Made by a program: the position numbers and the translations under genes
Shown here: in pieces, positions 8,973 to 17,509 of the stretch
Position numbering within the stretch: position 1 is the stretch's first letter
How the letters are laid out: every line of letters starts with the position of its first letter
Notes under the pieces: model-generated
Seen by the model: the letters and a program-made list of their open reading frames with translations, nothing else
What the model was told of the DNA's origin: nothing
The model's database searches: none
DNA from: JBFLYZ01 sp040756415
GTDB taxonomy: Bacteria; Bacteroidota; Bacteroidia; JADZBD01
Length of the DNA stretch: 64,000 nt
Direction of reading: 5' to 3'
Assembly: GCA_040756415.1 (NCBI GenBank)
Contig: JBFLYZ010000010.1
Span: 12,048 to 76,047 of the forward strand

Positions 8973-9147
8973 GGAGAAATGTTTTGGGGAGAAATAAGCT
9001 GTAATTCATCTTTGTTTTATGTAATATACTCGTTAACAATGACTTATGGAAATTGGATTTTTCTTTTTTTTGCTATACTTTAGCTAGTCAAACGAAATGC
9101 CCTCTGTTAACTTTAAAAGTGGGTTAGAACTATAAACCTGTTACCGT

Positions 9148-9370
9148 ATGAAAAGAATAGCATTACTCTCTGCTTTTTTGCTAGCACTGAATGCCTGGTC
9201 ACAGCAAAATGCCGCATTTTGGAGCAATAATGGGTAGAAATGTATATTGTAAAAAAATGGATTGTGCAGAATGCGAGATTGACCTCACCCGCCTTGCGAA
9301 AGGAATATATTGGATTAAAATGGTGGGGCCGGATGATAGGTATAAGGTGCAGAAATTGATACTTCAATGA
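9148..9370 (+). pseudogene. Relic of a T9SS-secreted protein (signal peptide plus sorting-domain remnant)
   Basis: Frame 1 from ATG 9148 encodes a clean signal peptide (KRIALLSAFLLALNAWSQQ) and stops at 9235-9237 after 29 codons. From about 9230 another frame, open to TGA 9368-9370, encodes GRNVYCKKM, then EIDLTRLAKGIYWIKMV and KVQKLILQ. That is the second half of a T9SS type A sorting domain. The two ends of a secreted protein are therefore joined out of frame near 9220-9230 with the body deleted. The last bases overlap the start of the next gene (ATGA at 9367-9370), so the relic was once coupled to it. A sequencing error alone cannot explain this, because hundreds of codons are missing. Confidence 0.7.
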
Positions 9371-10533
9371 GAAAAACAATTTTCCTTGTGGTTATCGTTT
9401 TACATGGTTTCCTTTGTAAGGGACAGTGGATAACACTTAGTTCTTTTTTAACAGGTTCACTTACAGCTATAAGTTTTCCGACCAACGATACCGGCTATTT
9501 TTGTCAGGATGATGGAATAATTAAGAAAACAACCGATGGAATGTTCTGGAATTACGTTGGCCCGCAACTCCCCATCAAATACATTCATTTTCTTTCGAGA
9601 GATACGGGTTTTGCTATGGGTGCCGGTGGAATTTTTAAAACTACAAATGGAGGAGTATCATGGAGCGATGTTTTTGTCGATTCTGTAATGAGAATAACAA
9701 GTATTTGCTTCCCTTCTTCTGGCATAGGATACGCTATCGGCATAGATTTGGCCGCAGATGTTGCGATCTATAAGAGTACTGACATGGGAAATTCCTGGAC
9801 GCTTATCTCTACCGTATCCATGATTTGGTTTAATGATCCGGACATTGAATTTTCAGACTCGAATACTGGATATTTTGCGACAAATTGTTATTTGTACAAA
9901 ACAACTAATGGAGGTTTAAATTGGACGCTCATTTATACTGAACCCAACTTCGGTGATTTCCGGCAAATTCAGTTCCTCGCCCAAGATACTGGATTTATTG
10001 CAGGAGGATATGGTGTATATAGGACGACTAACGGTGGAAGTATATGGAGTCTGTGTTCATTGTACAGTGCACATGCAATTTCGATGGTGTCAGCTACTTA
10101 TGGTTTTGCTACAGCCCTAAATGGAGTATACAAGACTTCTAATGGTGGCAATACATGGATTTATTCAACTAATGCGTATAATGTCAGTACAGATTGGTTG
10201 TCAATTCATTTTCCTAGTAAAAATATAGGTTATGTTTGTGGGGAAAACGGAGAAATAAAAAAATATCATTTTGGTTTAGGAATAGAAGATGATGCTGGAG
10301 AAGTTGATTTACAGATATATCCGAATCCGTCCAATGGGGTTTTTGAAATTAATTGCAAGGGCCAGGTAATTCAACAGCTTTGTGTTAGGGATATTTCCGG
10401 AAAGGTTATGGTGAATAATAGTTATAATGACCAGGAAATAGAGATCGACCTGACCGCTTTAAATGCGGGCATCTATTTTTTGAGCATTCGTCTTGAGGAA
10501 GGAAATTTCACCAAAAAGGTCATCATTCAATAA
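9367..10533 (+). CDS. YCF48/BNR-type beta-propeller protein with T9SS type A sorting domain
   Basis: A 388-residue secreted protein. It begins with a signal peptide (RKTIFLVVIVLHGFLCKG). Seven repeats of about 42 residues follow, each with a TGYF or TGFA strand and a KTTNGGxSW turn, as in YCF48-like and sialidase-type propellers; seven blades are likely. It ends with a T9SS sorting domain (LQIYPNPSNGVFEINC, ALNAGIYFLSIRL). Its base composition is clearly AT-rich compared with its neighbours: one 60-base line sampled at 9901 is 38% GC, against 50% at 14041. Codon choice is also AT-ending. This suggests more recent acquisition or a different mutational history. The start overlaps the stop of the relic gene before it. 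Its ligand is unknown. Confidence 0.82.
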   Translation: MRKTIFLVVIVLHGFLCKGQWITLSSFLTGSLTAISFPTNDTGYFCQDDGIIKKTTDGMFWNYVGPQLPIKYIHFLSRDTGFAMGAGGIFKTTNGGVSWSDVFVDSVMRITSICFPSSGIGYAIGIDLAADVAIYKSTDMGNSWTLISTVSMIWFNDPDIEFSDSNTGYFATNCYLYKTTNGGLNWTLIYTEPNFGDFRQIQFLAQDTGFIAGGYGVYRTTNGGSIWSLCSLYSAHAISMVSATYGFATALNGVYKTSNGGNTWIYSTNAYNVSTDWLSIHFPSKNIGYVCGENGEIKKYHFGLGIEDDAGEVDLQIYPNPSNGVFEINCKGQVIQQLCVRDISGKVMVNNSYNDQEIEIDLTALNAGIYFLSIRLEEGNFTKKVIIQ

Positions 10534-10564
10534 CTGTTGCTGGTTTTTTGAGTTTATAAATGAC

Positions 10565-10587
10565 AAAACTCTATAAAGGCCATAGAG
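10565..10587 (-). terminator. Weak intrinsic terminator of the sensor kinase
   Basis: A 6-bp stem (10569-10574 against 10582-10587, 7-base loop) followed on the minus strand by TTTT, 12 bases beyond the kinase stop codon. The stem is short and AT-rich, so efficiency is doubtful. Confidence 0.4.
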
Positions 10588-10598
10588 GCTCCTAAACA

Positions 10599-12755
10599 TC
10601 AACTCCTCGGCAACGACAGGATAAAGCGCGTTCCCTTGTCTTTTTCGCTCTCCACCTCTATCTTGCCGCCCAGCCGGTCGACACCGGTCTTGACCAGGTA
10701 AAGCCCCAGCCCCGATCCGTGCGATTTTTCGGTGGCACGGAAATACATATCGAATATTTTGGGCTGCAGCGAAGCGTCTATGCCTATGCCGTTATCTTCG
10801 AATATGGCTTTGATGCCCCTCCCGTTCTCGCATACGGAAATGTGGAAATAAGAGTCGCTGATGCCGATCTTGCGGTATTTGATCGCGTTCTCGACCATGT
10901 TCTGTATGATGGATTCGATGATGATGCGGCTGGAAATAAACGGCCTGCTGAGCGTTACCTTACGGGTTATCTTAAGCTCCGAAAAGCCTTCATAATGCTC
11001 GAACCGCCTGATGACCTCGTCAATGAGGCTGTCGAACCGGATCTCATTGTCGAAAGCCTTGGTGTCTTTTATGCTCATGCCCTGGGCAAGGCCCACCAGC
11101 GTGGCATCGAGCTTCCTGGCCTGGCTTTCGATCAGGAGGTTGTTCCGGATCATCTTATCGGGCTCGGGCTCCATTTTATTCAGGTGGGTGAGGCCAATGA
11201 TGGAGGCCAGCGGCCCGCGAAGGTCGTGCGAGGCCTTATAAATGAATGTGCGCAGTTCGTTGTTCATCATCTTCAACTGCTCCTCCGCTTTTTTCTCTTC
11301 CGTAACATCGTGCACCACCCCGTACATGCCGATCGGCCGGCCCTCGCTGTTGAACTCGTACTGGCTGATGGAGTGGACGTACCGTACCGTGCCGTCTTTC
11401 CAGACGATACGGTGGTACAGAGAGAAGCGCTCTAAAGTGGTGCGCGACCGCTCAAATTCCTCGTTTACGTACTGCCGGTCCTCGGGGTGTATGAACTCCA
11501 TCCATTTTTCAAGCGAATGAACATTGTCCTTGGGCGAGAGGCCATAGATACGGCAGGCCTCTTCGCTCCAGGTGGCCTTGCCCGTGGCGAACCTCAGCTC
11601 CCAGCTTCCGAAATGCGCAATGGCCTGCGCCTCCTTCAGCTTGGCCTGGCTATGCAGCAGTTTTTGCTCGCTTCTTTTGAGGCTGTGAATATTGGTTTGT
11701 ATGCCGATGGAGCCGATCACGTTCCCTTTTCTGTCGAGGTAGGGCGAGCCGCTCATGATCACCCATATGCGTTTGCCGGTTTTTGTTTTCAGGCGGATCT
11801 CGAACTGGCTGGATTTGTAGCGCTGGCGCTCTTCGATGATCGCGGCCATTTTTTTTCTTTGCTCCTTATCAAGAAAAAGATCCTTGGCCACTTTCCCTTT
11901 CAGCTCATGGAATTCGTATTCCATCAAATTGCAGAAGTTTTCGTTGGCGTACATGATCTCATCCTTGTTGTTTACGATCACGATCCCTTCGTTCATGGTC
12001 TCGATGATGCGGTCCCACTGGTGCTTTGGCGAATAATCGAGCAGGTTTTGCCGCCTTATCGCTATTGCGGAGGCTAGGGAGAAAACGGTGAAGAGGGAAG
12101 TGGTTACCGGGATATTGGCGGTGTCACCGAAAAGGGGAATGGCCACTTCGGCTATCAGGCCGCCTGCAATGGGTACGCTCAGGCCGGCAGCCAGGAAAAA
12201 GCTCTGCCTTTTGAGTTTGCCCCGCTTCTCGCGCCAGTAATGTGCCCACAGCAAAGCCAGCATAAGAAGGGCTCCGGCCGATATCCAAACATAGACGATA
12301 TACGTAACGGGGGTGAGCTCGGGCCGCGTAACCCAGTACCATGTGCCGGAGCGCTGGATGGTATGGCTGTCAAAATTTTCCACGATCAGCACCATAAAAA
12401 TGGTGGCAGGGGCGAACAGGAGGGGAAACATCAGGTTCCTTCGGAAATAAGACATCCATCGGGTGTACGACAGGATGAAAGCGAGACCGAAGGGGATGAC
12501 GAATAAAGTAAAGAGCCCCCCTATCTTATACCACTCCCGGGCTACCTCTGCCGTGTAGGCCATTTTAGAAAAACCTTCTCCTGCCTGCCAGAAGCAAAGC
12601 AGGAACACGAAGGAGGAGAAGCAGATGTTCGTGTAGGATTGCGGAAGAAAGACCGACACATACATGAAAATAAAAAGATTGATCAGGGAGGGTATGAGGC
12701 ACAGTGCGATTATCTCCCATCGTCCCCAGTCGAGATCAAATAGCTGTGTGTGCAT
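10599..12755 (-). CDS. PAS-domain sensor histidine kinase with seven-helix membrane domain
   Basis: A 718-residue membrane kinase. Residues 1-235 contain about seven hydrophobic helices and resemble the histidine-kinase N-terminal 7TM region. Two PAS domains follow (roughly 245-370 and 375-490, each ending with a PAC-like stretch such as GSIGIQTNIHSLKR). The H box is KASHDLRGPLASI with the phosphorylatable His at residue 510. The ATPase domain has the N box QNMVENAIKY, the G1 box DNGIGID and the G2 box GSGLGLYLV. No receiver domain is fused and no response regulator is adjacent, so it is an orphan. A -7 box (12788-12795) lies 32 bases upstream and the gene is divergent from the FG-GAP gene at 12928. 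The signal is unknown. Confidence 0.9.
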   Translation of the reverse strand: MHTQLFDLDWGRWEIIALCLIPSLINLFIFMYVSVFLPQSYTNICFSSFVFLLCFWQAGEGFSKMAYTAEVAREWYKIGGLFTLFVIPFGLAFILSYTRWMSYFRRNLMFPLLFAPATIFMVLIVENFDSHTIQRSGTWYWVTRPELTPVTYIVYVWISAGALLMLALLWAHYWREKRGKLKRQSFFLAAGLSVPIAGGLIAEVAIPLFGDTANIPVTTSLFTVFSLASAIAIRRQNLLDYSPKHQWDRIIETMNEGIVIVNNKDEIMYANENFCNLMEYEFHELKGKVAKDLFLDKEQRKKMAAIIEERQRYKSSQFEIRLKTKTGKRIWVIMSGSPYLDRKGNVIGSIGIQTNIHSLKRSEQKLLHSQAKLKEAQAIAHFGSWELRFATGKATWSEEACRIYGLSPKDNVHSLEKWMEFIHPEDRQYVNEEFERSRTTLERFSLYHRIVWKDGTVRYVHSISQYEFNSEGRPIGMYGVVHDVTEEKKAEEQLKMMNNELRTFIYKASHDLRGPLASIIGLTHLNKMEPEPDKMIRNNLLIESQARKLDATLVGLAQGMSIKDTKAFDNEIRFDSLIDEVIRRFEHYEGFSELKITRKVTLSRPFISSRIIIESIIQNMVENAIKYRKIGISDSYFHISVCENGRGIKAIFEDNGIGIDASLQPKIFDMYFRATEKSHGSGLGLYLVKTGVDRLGGKIEVESEKDKGTRFILSLPRS

Positions 12756-12787
12756 AAAGACGTATATAGGTTTGGGATGCGGGCAAT

Positions 12788-12795
12788 CAAAGATA
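12788..12795 (-). promoter_or_regulatory. -7 box TATCTTTG for the sensor kinase
   Basis: Minus-strand TATCTTTG matches TAnnTTTG and lies 32 bases before the start codon at 12755. No -33 TTTG was found. Confidence 0.45.
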
Positions 12796-12886
12796 AGGCA
12801 GCGCAGGCGATATTGCCTAATCGATCCCGGTTTTTTCGATGAACCGGAGGGTGTCCGCCACGAAATGCCGGATAGCGGAATTTCCT

Positions 12887-12894
12887 TATCTTTG
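12887..12894 (+). promoter_or_regulatory. -7 box TATCTTTG for the FG-GAP gene
   Basis: An exact TAnnTTTG match 33 bases before ATG 12928. It supports that start over longer in-frame starts, which would reach into the divergent kinase gene. No -33 TTTG is visible. Confidence 0.5.
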
Positions 12895-12927
12895 TTTATC
12901 CCCTCAACGCGCCCGAATTTCTTTCCT

Positions 12928-15177
12928 ATGAAAAGAAAATTACTTCTGGTTTTTCTTGGCTTGGCGACAACGGCCTCTATGGCCCAGCCCGGTTTCCGCA
13001 GAACGGATACCGTACAGGTGGTGGAAAACAGCCAGACCCTGAAAAATCCCTGGGTGGGCGGTCATAATTTCTGCCAGTTCTCTTCAATAGACCTGAACTT
13101 TGACGGGATAAAAGACCTCTTTGTGTTTGACCGTACGGGCAACAAGGTGACCACGTATATCAACAACGGAACGCCCAATACGGTTGATTATACCTACGCG
13201 CCCCAGTATGAAAAGAAGTTCCCCTCCACCCTGCAGCAATGGGTGCTGCTGGTGGATTATGATAATGACGGCAAGGAAGATATTTTCACCTACAGCATAG
13301 CCGGATTCGCGGTGTACAGGAATACATCCTCGGCAGGCAACCTGCAGTTTACGCTGGTAACCTGGCAGGCGAAAAGCCTGTACTTCGGTAATAACCTGGT
13401 CAACCTGTATGTGAGTGCGGTTGATGTGCCGGCCATAGTGGATATTGATAAGGACGGGGATAAGGATGTAGTTACCTTCAGCATTGGCGGCAGCCAGGTG
13501 GAGTACCATAAGAACCAGAGCATGGAGACCTATGGCAATGCCGATAGCCTCAACTTTAAGCAGATAGCCGGTTGCTTCGGGGAATTTACCGAGAACCCGA
13601 GCAATTGCGGCATTAACCTCAACGCCTGCAATGGGCTTGCCGGCAGCGAAGACGGAAAAGCCATACAGCCTCCTCCCCAGCCCTTGCACGCAGGTTCCTG
13701 CCTGCTTTGCCTGAACATTGATGGCGACAGCGACCAGGATCTCATCCTGGGAGACATATCCTGCTGCACCCTGACCATGCTTACCAATGGCGGTGATTCA
13801 TCCTTCGCCACGATGATAGCCATGGATCCGGTATATCCCAACAATACCGTTTCGCTGAACCAATACCTGTACCCTTGTCCGTTCTATGTGGATGTGAATA
13901 ATGACGCTAAGCGGGATATGCTGGTATCGCCCAATGCTCCCAACGTGTCAGAGAACATTGCCAGCATACAATATTATATGAACACGGGCGCTGATAACGC
14001 TGCCCTGTTCAGCTATGTGCAGAGCGATTTTCTGCAGGAAGACATGATAGAAGTGGGGGAAGGGGCTTATCCCGCATTCTTTGATTTTAACGCTGACGGC
14101 CTGACCGACCTGCTTGTCGCTAATTTCAGGTCGCAGTCGGGCCCTACTTCCATGACTTGCGGTCCCGGACCTACCGGCTCATCCGTTTATGCTTACCAGA
14201 ATACAGGAACAGCCAGCGCGCCCAGGTTCCAGCTTGTGAATACGGATTACGCTTCGCTCAGCACCGTTCTGGGCCCTTTGCGCAACTATTACCTCACCTT
14301 CGGTGACGTAGACAATGACGGGGATATGGACATGATATGCGGTGATGAGAACGGGCAGTTGCATCGTTTCCAGAACACGGCAGGCCCCAGCAACCCCGCG
14401 GTATTTACAGTTGTGCAGTCACCGCTCGAAGACGGCTCCAGCATGGTGATCGATGTTGGTAATTTCTCTACGCCCCAGCTCTTTGATGTAGACAGGGATA
14501 ACCTGCTCGACCTGGTGATAGGCGAGCGCGATGGCAACCTGAACTATTATCGCAATATCGGCACGGCCAACGCCCCGGTGTGGGATTATGTATCGGGCAC
14601 CTTTGGCAATGTGGATGTGATGCCCGCATGCTGCACCGGCTACAGCGCACCGCTGATGTTCAATGACAGCGGCACCTACGAGCTGTTCGTTGGCTCGGAG
14701 AAAGGCTACCTGTACCATTATAATAATATAGATAACAATCTTACGGGCACCTTTACGCTTATCGACTCCCTGTTTTCGGGGCCCAATGACGTATGGGAGG
14801 GTATACGGGTTGCCGCTGCCATGCAGGATGTGACCAATGACGGGCTGTGGGACCTGGTGATGGGCAATTACGGGGGCGGGCTGGCCTTTTATGTTGGCGA
14901 CCTTACCGTTTCGGCCCAGGAATACGCTCCTGAGCCCGGTTTCAGCCTGTATCCCAATCCCGCGCAGAACAGCCTGACAATAAAAGTGGCCGATGGCCGT
15001 TATGAAAATATGCACCTGGAGATCTGCAATGTGATCGGGGAAACGGTGAAGACATTCGCGCTGGGCGGAACGGCCGGGAATACGGTGGATGTTTCGTCAT
15101 TGCCTGCCGGTGTGTATGTCTGTGTGCTGCACGCAGACGGAAAACGCTCACAGCAAAAGATCGTTATACAGAAGTGA
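12928..15177 (+). CDS. FG-GAP/VCBS-repeat protein with T9SS type A sorting domain
   Basis: A 749-residue secreted protein. The start is set at 12928 because it gives a signal peptide (MKRKLLLVFLGLATTASMAQ) and lies 33 bases after a -7 box; the frame is open further upstream but overlaps the kinase gene. The body has about nine FG-GAP-like units with calcium-loop motifs, for example DYDNDGKEDIFTYS, DIDKDGDKDVVTF, DVDNDGDMDMICGDENG and DVDRDNLLDLVIGERDGN. This is the integrin-type propeller pattern with bound Ca2+. A T9SS sorting domain ends the chain (FSLYPNPAQNSLTIKV, LPAGVYVCVLH). It is likely displayed on or released from the surface. The stop overlaps the GTG start of the following lipoprotein gene. 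Confidence 0.85.
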   Translation: MKRKLLLVFLGLATTASMAQPGFRRTDTVQVVENSQTLKNPWVGGHNFCQFSSIDLNFDGIKDLFVFDRTGNKVTTYINNGTPNTVDYTYAPQYEKKFPSTLQQWVLLVDYDNDGKEDIFTYSIAGFAVYRNTSSAGNLQFTLVTWQAKSLYFGNNLVNLYVSAVDVPAIVDIDKDGDKDVVTFSIGGSQVEYHKNQSMETYGNADSLNFKQIAGCFGEFTENPSNCGINLNACNGLAGSEDGKAIQPPPQPLHAGSCLLCLNIDGDSDQDLILGDISCCTLTMLTNGGDSSFATMIAMDPVYPNNTVSLNQYLYPCPFYVDVNNDAKRDMLVSPNAPNVSENIASIQYYMNTGADNAALFSYVQSDFLQEDMIEVGEGAYPAFFDFNADGLTDLLVANFRSQSGPTSMTCGPGPTGSSVYAYQNTGTASAPRFQLVNTDYASLSTVLGPLRNYYLTFGDVDNDGDMDMICGDENGQLHRFQNTAGPSNPAVFTVVQSPLEDGSSMVIDVGNFSTPQLFDVDRDNLLDLVIGERDGNLNYYRNIGTANAPVWDYVSGTFGNVDVMPACCTGYSAPLMFNDSGTYELFVGSEKGYLYHYNNIDNNLTGTFTLIDSLFSGPNDVWEGIRVAAAMQDVTNDGLWDLVMGNYGGGLAFYVGDLTVSAQEYAPEPGFSLYPNPAQNSLTIKVADGRYENMHLEICNVIGETVKTFALGGTAGNTVDVSSLPAGVYVCVLHADGKRSQQKIVIQK

Positions 15178-15569
15178 TAAAGCGTTTTTTCATACCTGCT
15201 CTTATCCTGTTCGCGGTATCCTGCAAAAAAGACGACCCGGGCAAAGGGGGCGGACTGGTTCAGGGCGATGCCATCGTGACCGCGCAGGTGATGCATCATT
15301 TCCGGGCGCTTCCCAACATTAAGGTGTATATCAAGAAAGGGGCGACCAGCTTCCCCGGCAGGGATTCTACCCTATATGATTCGTACCAGGTATCTGACCC
15401 GGGCGGCTTTGTGCGTTTCGACAAGCTGGCCAACGGGGCGTATTATTTCTATGCCGAAGGATTTGATGAGGGCGTATGGATGGAGGTATGGGGCTATGTT
15501 CCTTTCAATATTGACAACAGGCCGGGCGAGGTGAAGGAATACGATGTTACCATACCGGTGAGCGAGTAA
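15174..15569 (+). CDS. Putative lipoprotein, carboxypeptidase-regulatory-like fold
   Basis: A 131-residue protein starting at GTG, whose first bases overlap the stop of the FG-GAP gene (GTGA), so the two are translationally coupled. A lipoprotein signal is present: basic start IKRFF, hydrophobic ALILFAVS, and lipid-attachment Cys near residue 17 followed by KKDDP. The rest looks like one beta-sandwich: QVSDPGGFVRFDKLANGAYYFYAEG is the pattern of carboxypeptidase-regulatory or SusE-like domains, in which a small structural beta-sandwich precedes other modules. It probably sits in the outer membrane or the periplasmic face of the inner membrane. The role is unknown; a structural partner of its secreted neighbour is possible. 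Confidence 0.65.
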   Translation: MIKRFFIPALILFAVSCKKDDPGKGGGLVQGDAIVTAQVMHHFRALPNIKVYIKKGATSFPGRDSTLYDSYQVSDPGGFVRFDKLANGAYYFYAEGFDEGVWMEVWGYVPFNIDNRPGEVKEYDVTIPVSE

Positions 15570-15638
15570 TCCCCTGTGTGCCGCGCAATCCTGCCCCGCC
15601 ACTGATCGTGCTCCCGTGTAAAGAAGCGGAGACCGCTG

Positions 15639-16046
15639 ATGAAAACAGAAGAGAAACATCCTGTGATCCTGTTCGATGGGGTTTGTAATCTGTGCAATAG
15701 GTCTGTGAGTTTCGTCATCCGAAACGACCGGAAGGGACTTTTCCGTTTTGCGGCACTGCAATCGGAAAAAGGCCGGGAGCTGCGGAAGCAGTATGGCCTG
15801 GACAAGGCGGATGCCGATTCGTATATACTTATTGAGAACGGGAAGGCGTATCTGAAATCCACCGCTTCGTTACGGACCTTAAGAAAACTGCGCGGGCTTT
15901 ATCCATTGCTCTATCTATTCATCCTGGTGCCGCGCTTCATCCGTGATGCGGTATACGACTGGGTTGCCCGTAACCGCTATAAATGGTGGGGCAAAAGAGA
16001 AAGCTGCATGGTGCCTTCTCCTGAAATCCAAAACCGGTTCATATGA
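15639..16046 (+). CDS. DCC family (DUF393) thiol-disulfide oxidoreductase-like protein
   Basis: A 135-residue protein of the DCC family, named after the motif seen here near residues 13-19: FDGVCNLCN. The two cysteines sit in a C-x2-C spacing, as in thioredoxin-like proteins. Other family landmarks are RFAALQSEKG, the aliphatic stretch near residue 95 (LYPLLYLFILVPRFIRDAVYDWVA) and the RYKWWGKRESC ending. Substrates are not established. No signal peptide is present, so it is cytoplasmic or membrane-associated. It begins 69 bases after the lipoprotein gene, and its stop overlaps the next start as ATGA, which ties it to the secreted protein at 16043. Confidence 0.85.
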   Translation: MKTEEKHPVILFDGVCNLCNRSVSFVIRNDRKGLFRFAALQSEKGRELRKQYGLDKADADSYILIENGKAYLKSTASLRTLRKLRGLYPLLYLFILVPRFIRDAVYDWVARNRYKWWGKRESCMVPSPEIQNRFI

Positions 16047-16999
16047 AAAGAAAGTTACGCCTGCTCATTTACGGATCGTGTATCGCTGCTGCCGTCCAGG
16101 CCCAGCCGTATTTCTTCACGCAATCCTCGGCCGCTTATTCCAGCCTCAGCGGCTCTACCTCCATCAACGGAAGCACGGTGTGGAACTCTTTCCAGAGCTT
16201 CGCGGTGCCTATCGGCTTCAGTTTCGGTTTCATGGGCAATACCTATACCACCATCTATATCGAAGGCAGCGGCTTTTGCCGTTTTGATGCCAACTACTAC
16301 TACCTGATCAACCCCTTCACCGTGCAATTGCGTGACAAGGGTACGTCCACTTCGCTCTCACCGCTTTCCTATAAACTGGAGGGAACGAGCCCGAACCGGA
16401 TATTGAAGATAGAATGGAACAACTGCGGTTTTGTGAACGAATCGTCCTCAACGGCCAATTTCCAGCTCTGGCTGTACGAGACCTCGCATATCATCGAGAC
16501 CCATATCGGGGCGTGTACGGTCAACAACCCTTCCTCGGCCTATGCGGGTAACCTGTACCCGGGCCCGGCCATGGGTATTTATGAGTTCAGCTCCCTTACC
16601 TTTTGCGTGTACGGCATCGGCCTGCTCGGCAACCCGGCAGCAGCCAATGATTCCATTATCCAGGCCGCGAATGCCGATATCTTTGATTTTTCGCTCAATG
16701 GCACACCTGCACAGGGAAATGTGTATCGCTTCACGCCTGGTAATCTTTCGGTTGGTGAGATCGATGCCGATGCGGGCGCTGTCTTTCCCAATCCGGCTGC
16801 TGTTTCGCTCTGTATCACGGGCTTCGGTACGGAAATCGCCTATACGATCAGGGATGCCGCGGGCAAAGCAGTTCAAAGCGGAACGGCCGGACAGCACGAT
16901 ACGGTGGACATCTCGCTCCTGGAGGACGGTTTGTACCTGATCGAGATTAGGACGGGATCTGCGCTGCGTGTGCGCAGGTTCGTGAAAGCTTCGGGTTAA
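16043..16999 (+). CDS. Secreted protein with T9SS type A sorting domain
   Basis: A 318-residue secreted protein. The signal peptide is KRKLRLLIYGSCIAAAVQAQ. The middle contains GFSFGFMGNTYTTIYIEGSG, LSYKLEGTSPNRILKIEW and LWLYETSHIIETHIG. This is a degenerate relative of the N-terminal domain shared by the proteins at 18674 and 24872. A T9SS sorting domain ends it (AVFPNPAAVSLCITGF, LLEDGLYLIEIRTG). It starts inside the stop of the DCC-family gene (ATGA), so the two are co-translated, which is unusual for a cytoplasmic and an exported protein. Binding target unknown. Confidence 0.8.
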   Translation: MKRKLRLLIYGSCIAAAVQAQPYFFTQSSAAYSSLSGSTSINGSTVWNSFQSFAVPIGFSFGFMGNTYTTIYIEGSGFCRFDANYYYLINPFTVQLRDKGTSTSLSPLSYKLEGTSPNRILKIEWNNCGFVNESSSTANFQLWLYETSHIIETHIGACTVNNPSSAYAGNLYPGPAMGIYEFSSLTFCVYGIGLLGNPAAANDSIIQAANADIFDFSLNGTPAQGNVYRFTPGNLSVGEIDADAGAVFPNPAAVSLCITGFGTEIAYTIRDAAGKAVQSGTAGQHDTVDISLLEDGLYLIEIRTGSALRVRRFVKASG

Positions 17000-17047
17000 A
17001 TTTTGCCTGGTTCGGGCCAGCGAAAGCGCAAAGTCCCCGCTGAAAGC

Positions 17048-17473
17048 TCAGGCGATAAGCCGCATCTTCTTTTTGCCGTAATCGATAACGGCTTTATGCT
17101 TGCGCAGTATATCGCTGCCCAGCACCCCGTCAACCGGCTTTAGTTTGATCTGTTCGTACGAGCGGTTCACATGCGAAAGGTCGAGGAGCACTGTCTCGTA
17201 ATCCTTCAGCTTCAGCCGGCCTATCTTCATGGACGAAATCACCACCTGGTGGCTTTCCATGCTATTGGTGCCCAAACCGGTAGAAAGCTTGTCCGTGATC
17301 TTTTCCGCTTTTTGCTTTACGAATTTCTTGATACGTTCCTTGTCGAACACCGTTCGCGAGGCGCCCGTATCGATGATCACATTGGCTTTTTTGCCGTTGA
17401 TGATGATACTTGCCTGCAGGTGATAACCATCGTTATCGATCGCGAGCACTTTTATGGGAAGCGAAATGACCAT
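17048..17473 (-). CDS. Retropepsin-like aspartic protease
   Basis: A 141-residue single-domain protein with the active-site motif IIDTGAS (catalytic Asp at residue 35) in the context VNVIIDTGASRTVF-like, as in bacterial retropepsin-type proteases. A second hydrophobic-hydrophobic-Gly element comes near the end (VDGVLGSDILRKHKAVIDY), which is the usual companion of the DTG loop. Retropepsins act as homodimers because each chain supplies one Asp. No signal peptide is seen, so it is probably cytoplasmic. The gene lies 36 bases downstream of mdh on the same strand and could share its transcript. The substrate is not known. Confidence 0.8.
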   Translation of the reverse strand: MVISLPIKVLAIDNDGYHLQASIIINGKKANVIIDTGASRTVFDKERIKKFVKQKAEKITDKLSTGLGTNSMESHQVVISSMKIGRLKLKDYETVLLDLSHVNRSYEQIKLKPVDGVLGSDILRKHKAVIDYGKKKMRLIA

Positions 17474-17509
17474 ACCTCAGTGCGGAGCCTTCCGGCCCCG
17501 CGTTGTTTT

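Noticed and set aside
9113..9379. An 88-codon minus-strand reading frame over the region of the T9SS relic
   Set aside because: It lies across the relic on the opposite strand, has no recognisable motif and has low-complexity hydrophobic content; the plus-strand signal peptide and sorting-domain remnant explain the region better.
12664..12927. Longer start for the FG-GAP gene
   Set aside because: The extension overlaps the divergent kinase gene, lacks a signal peptide, and lies upstream of the -7 box at 12887.
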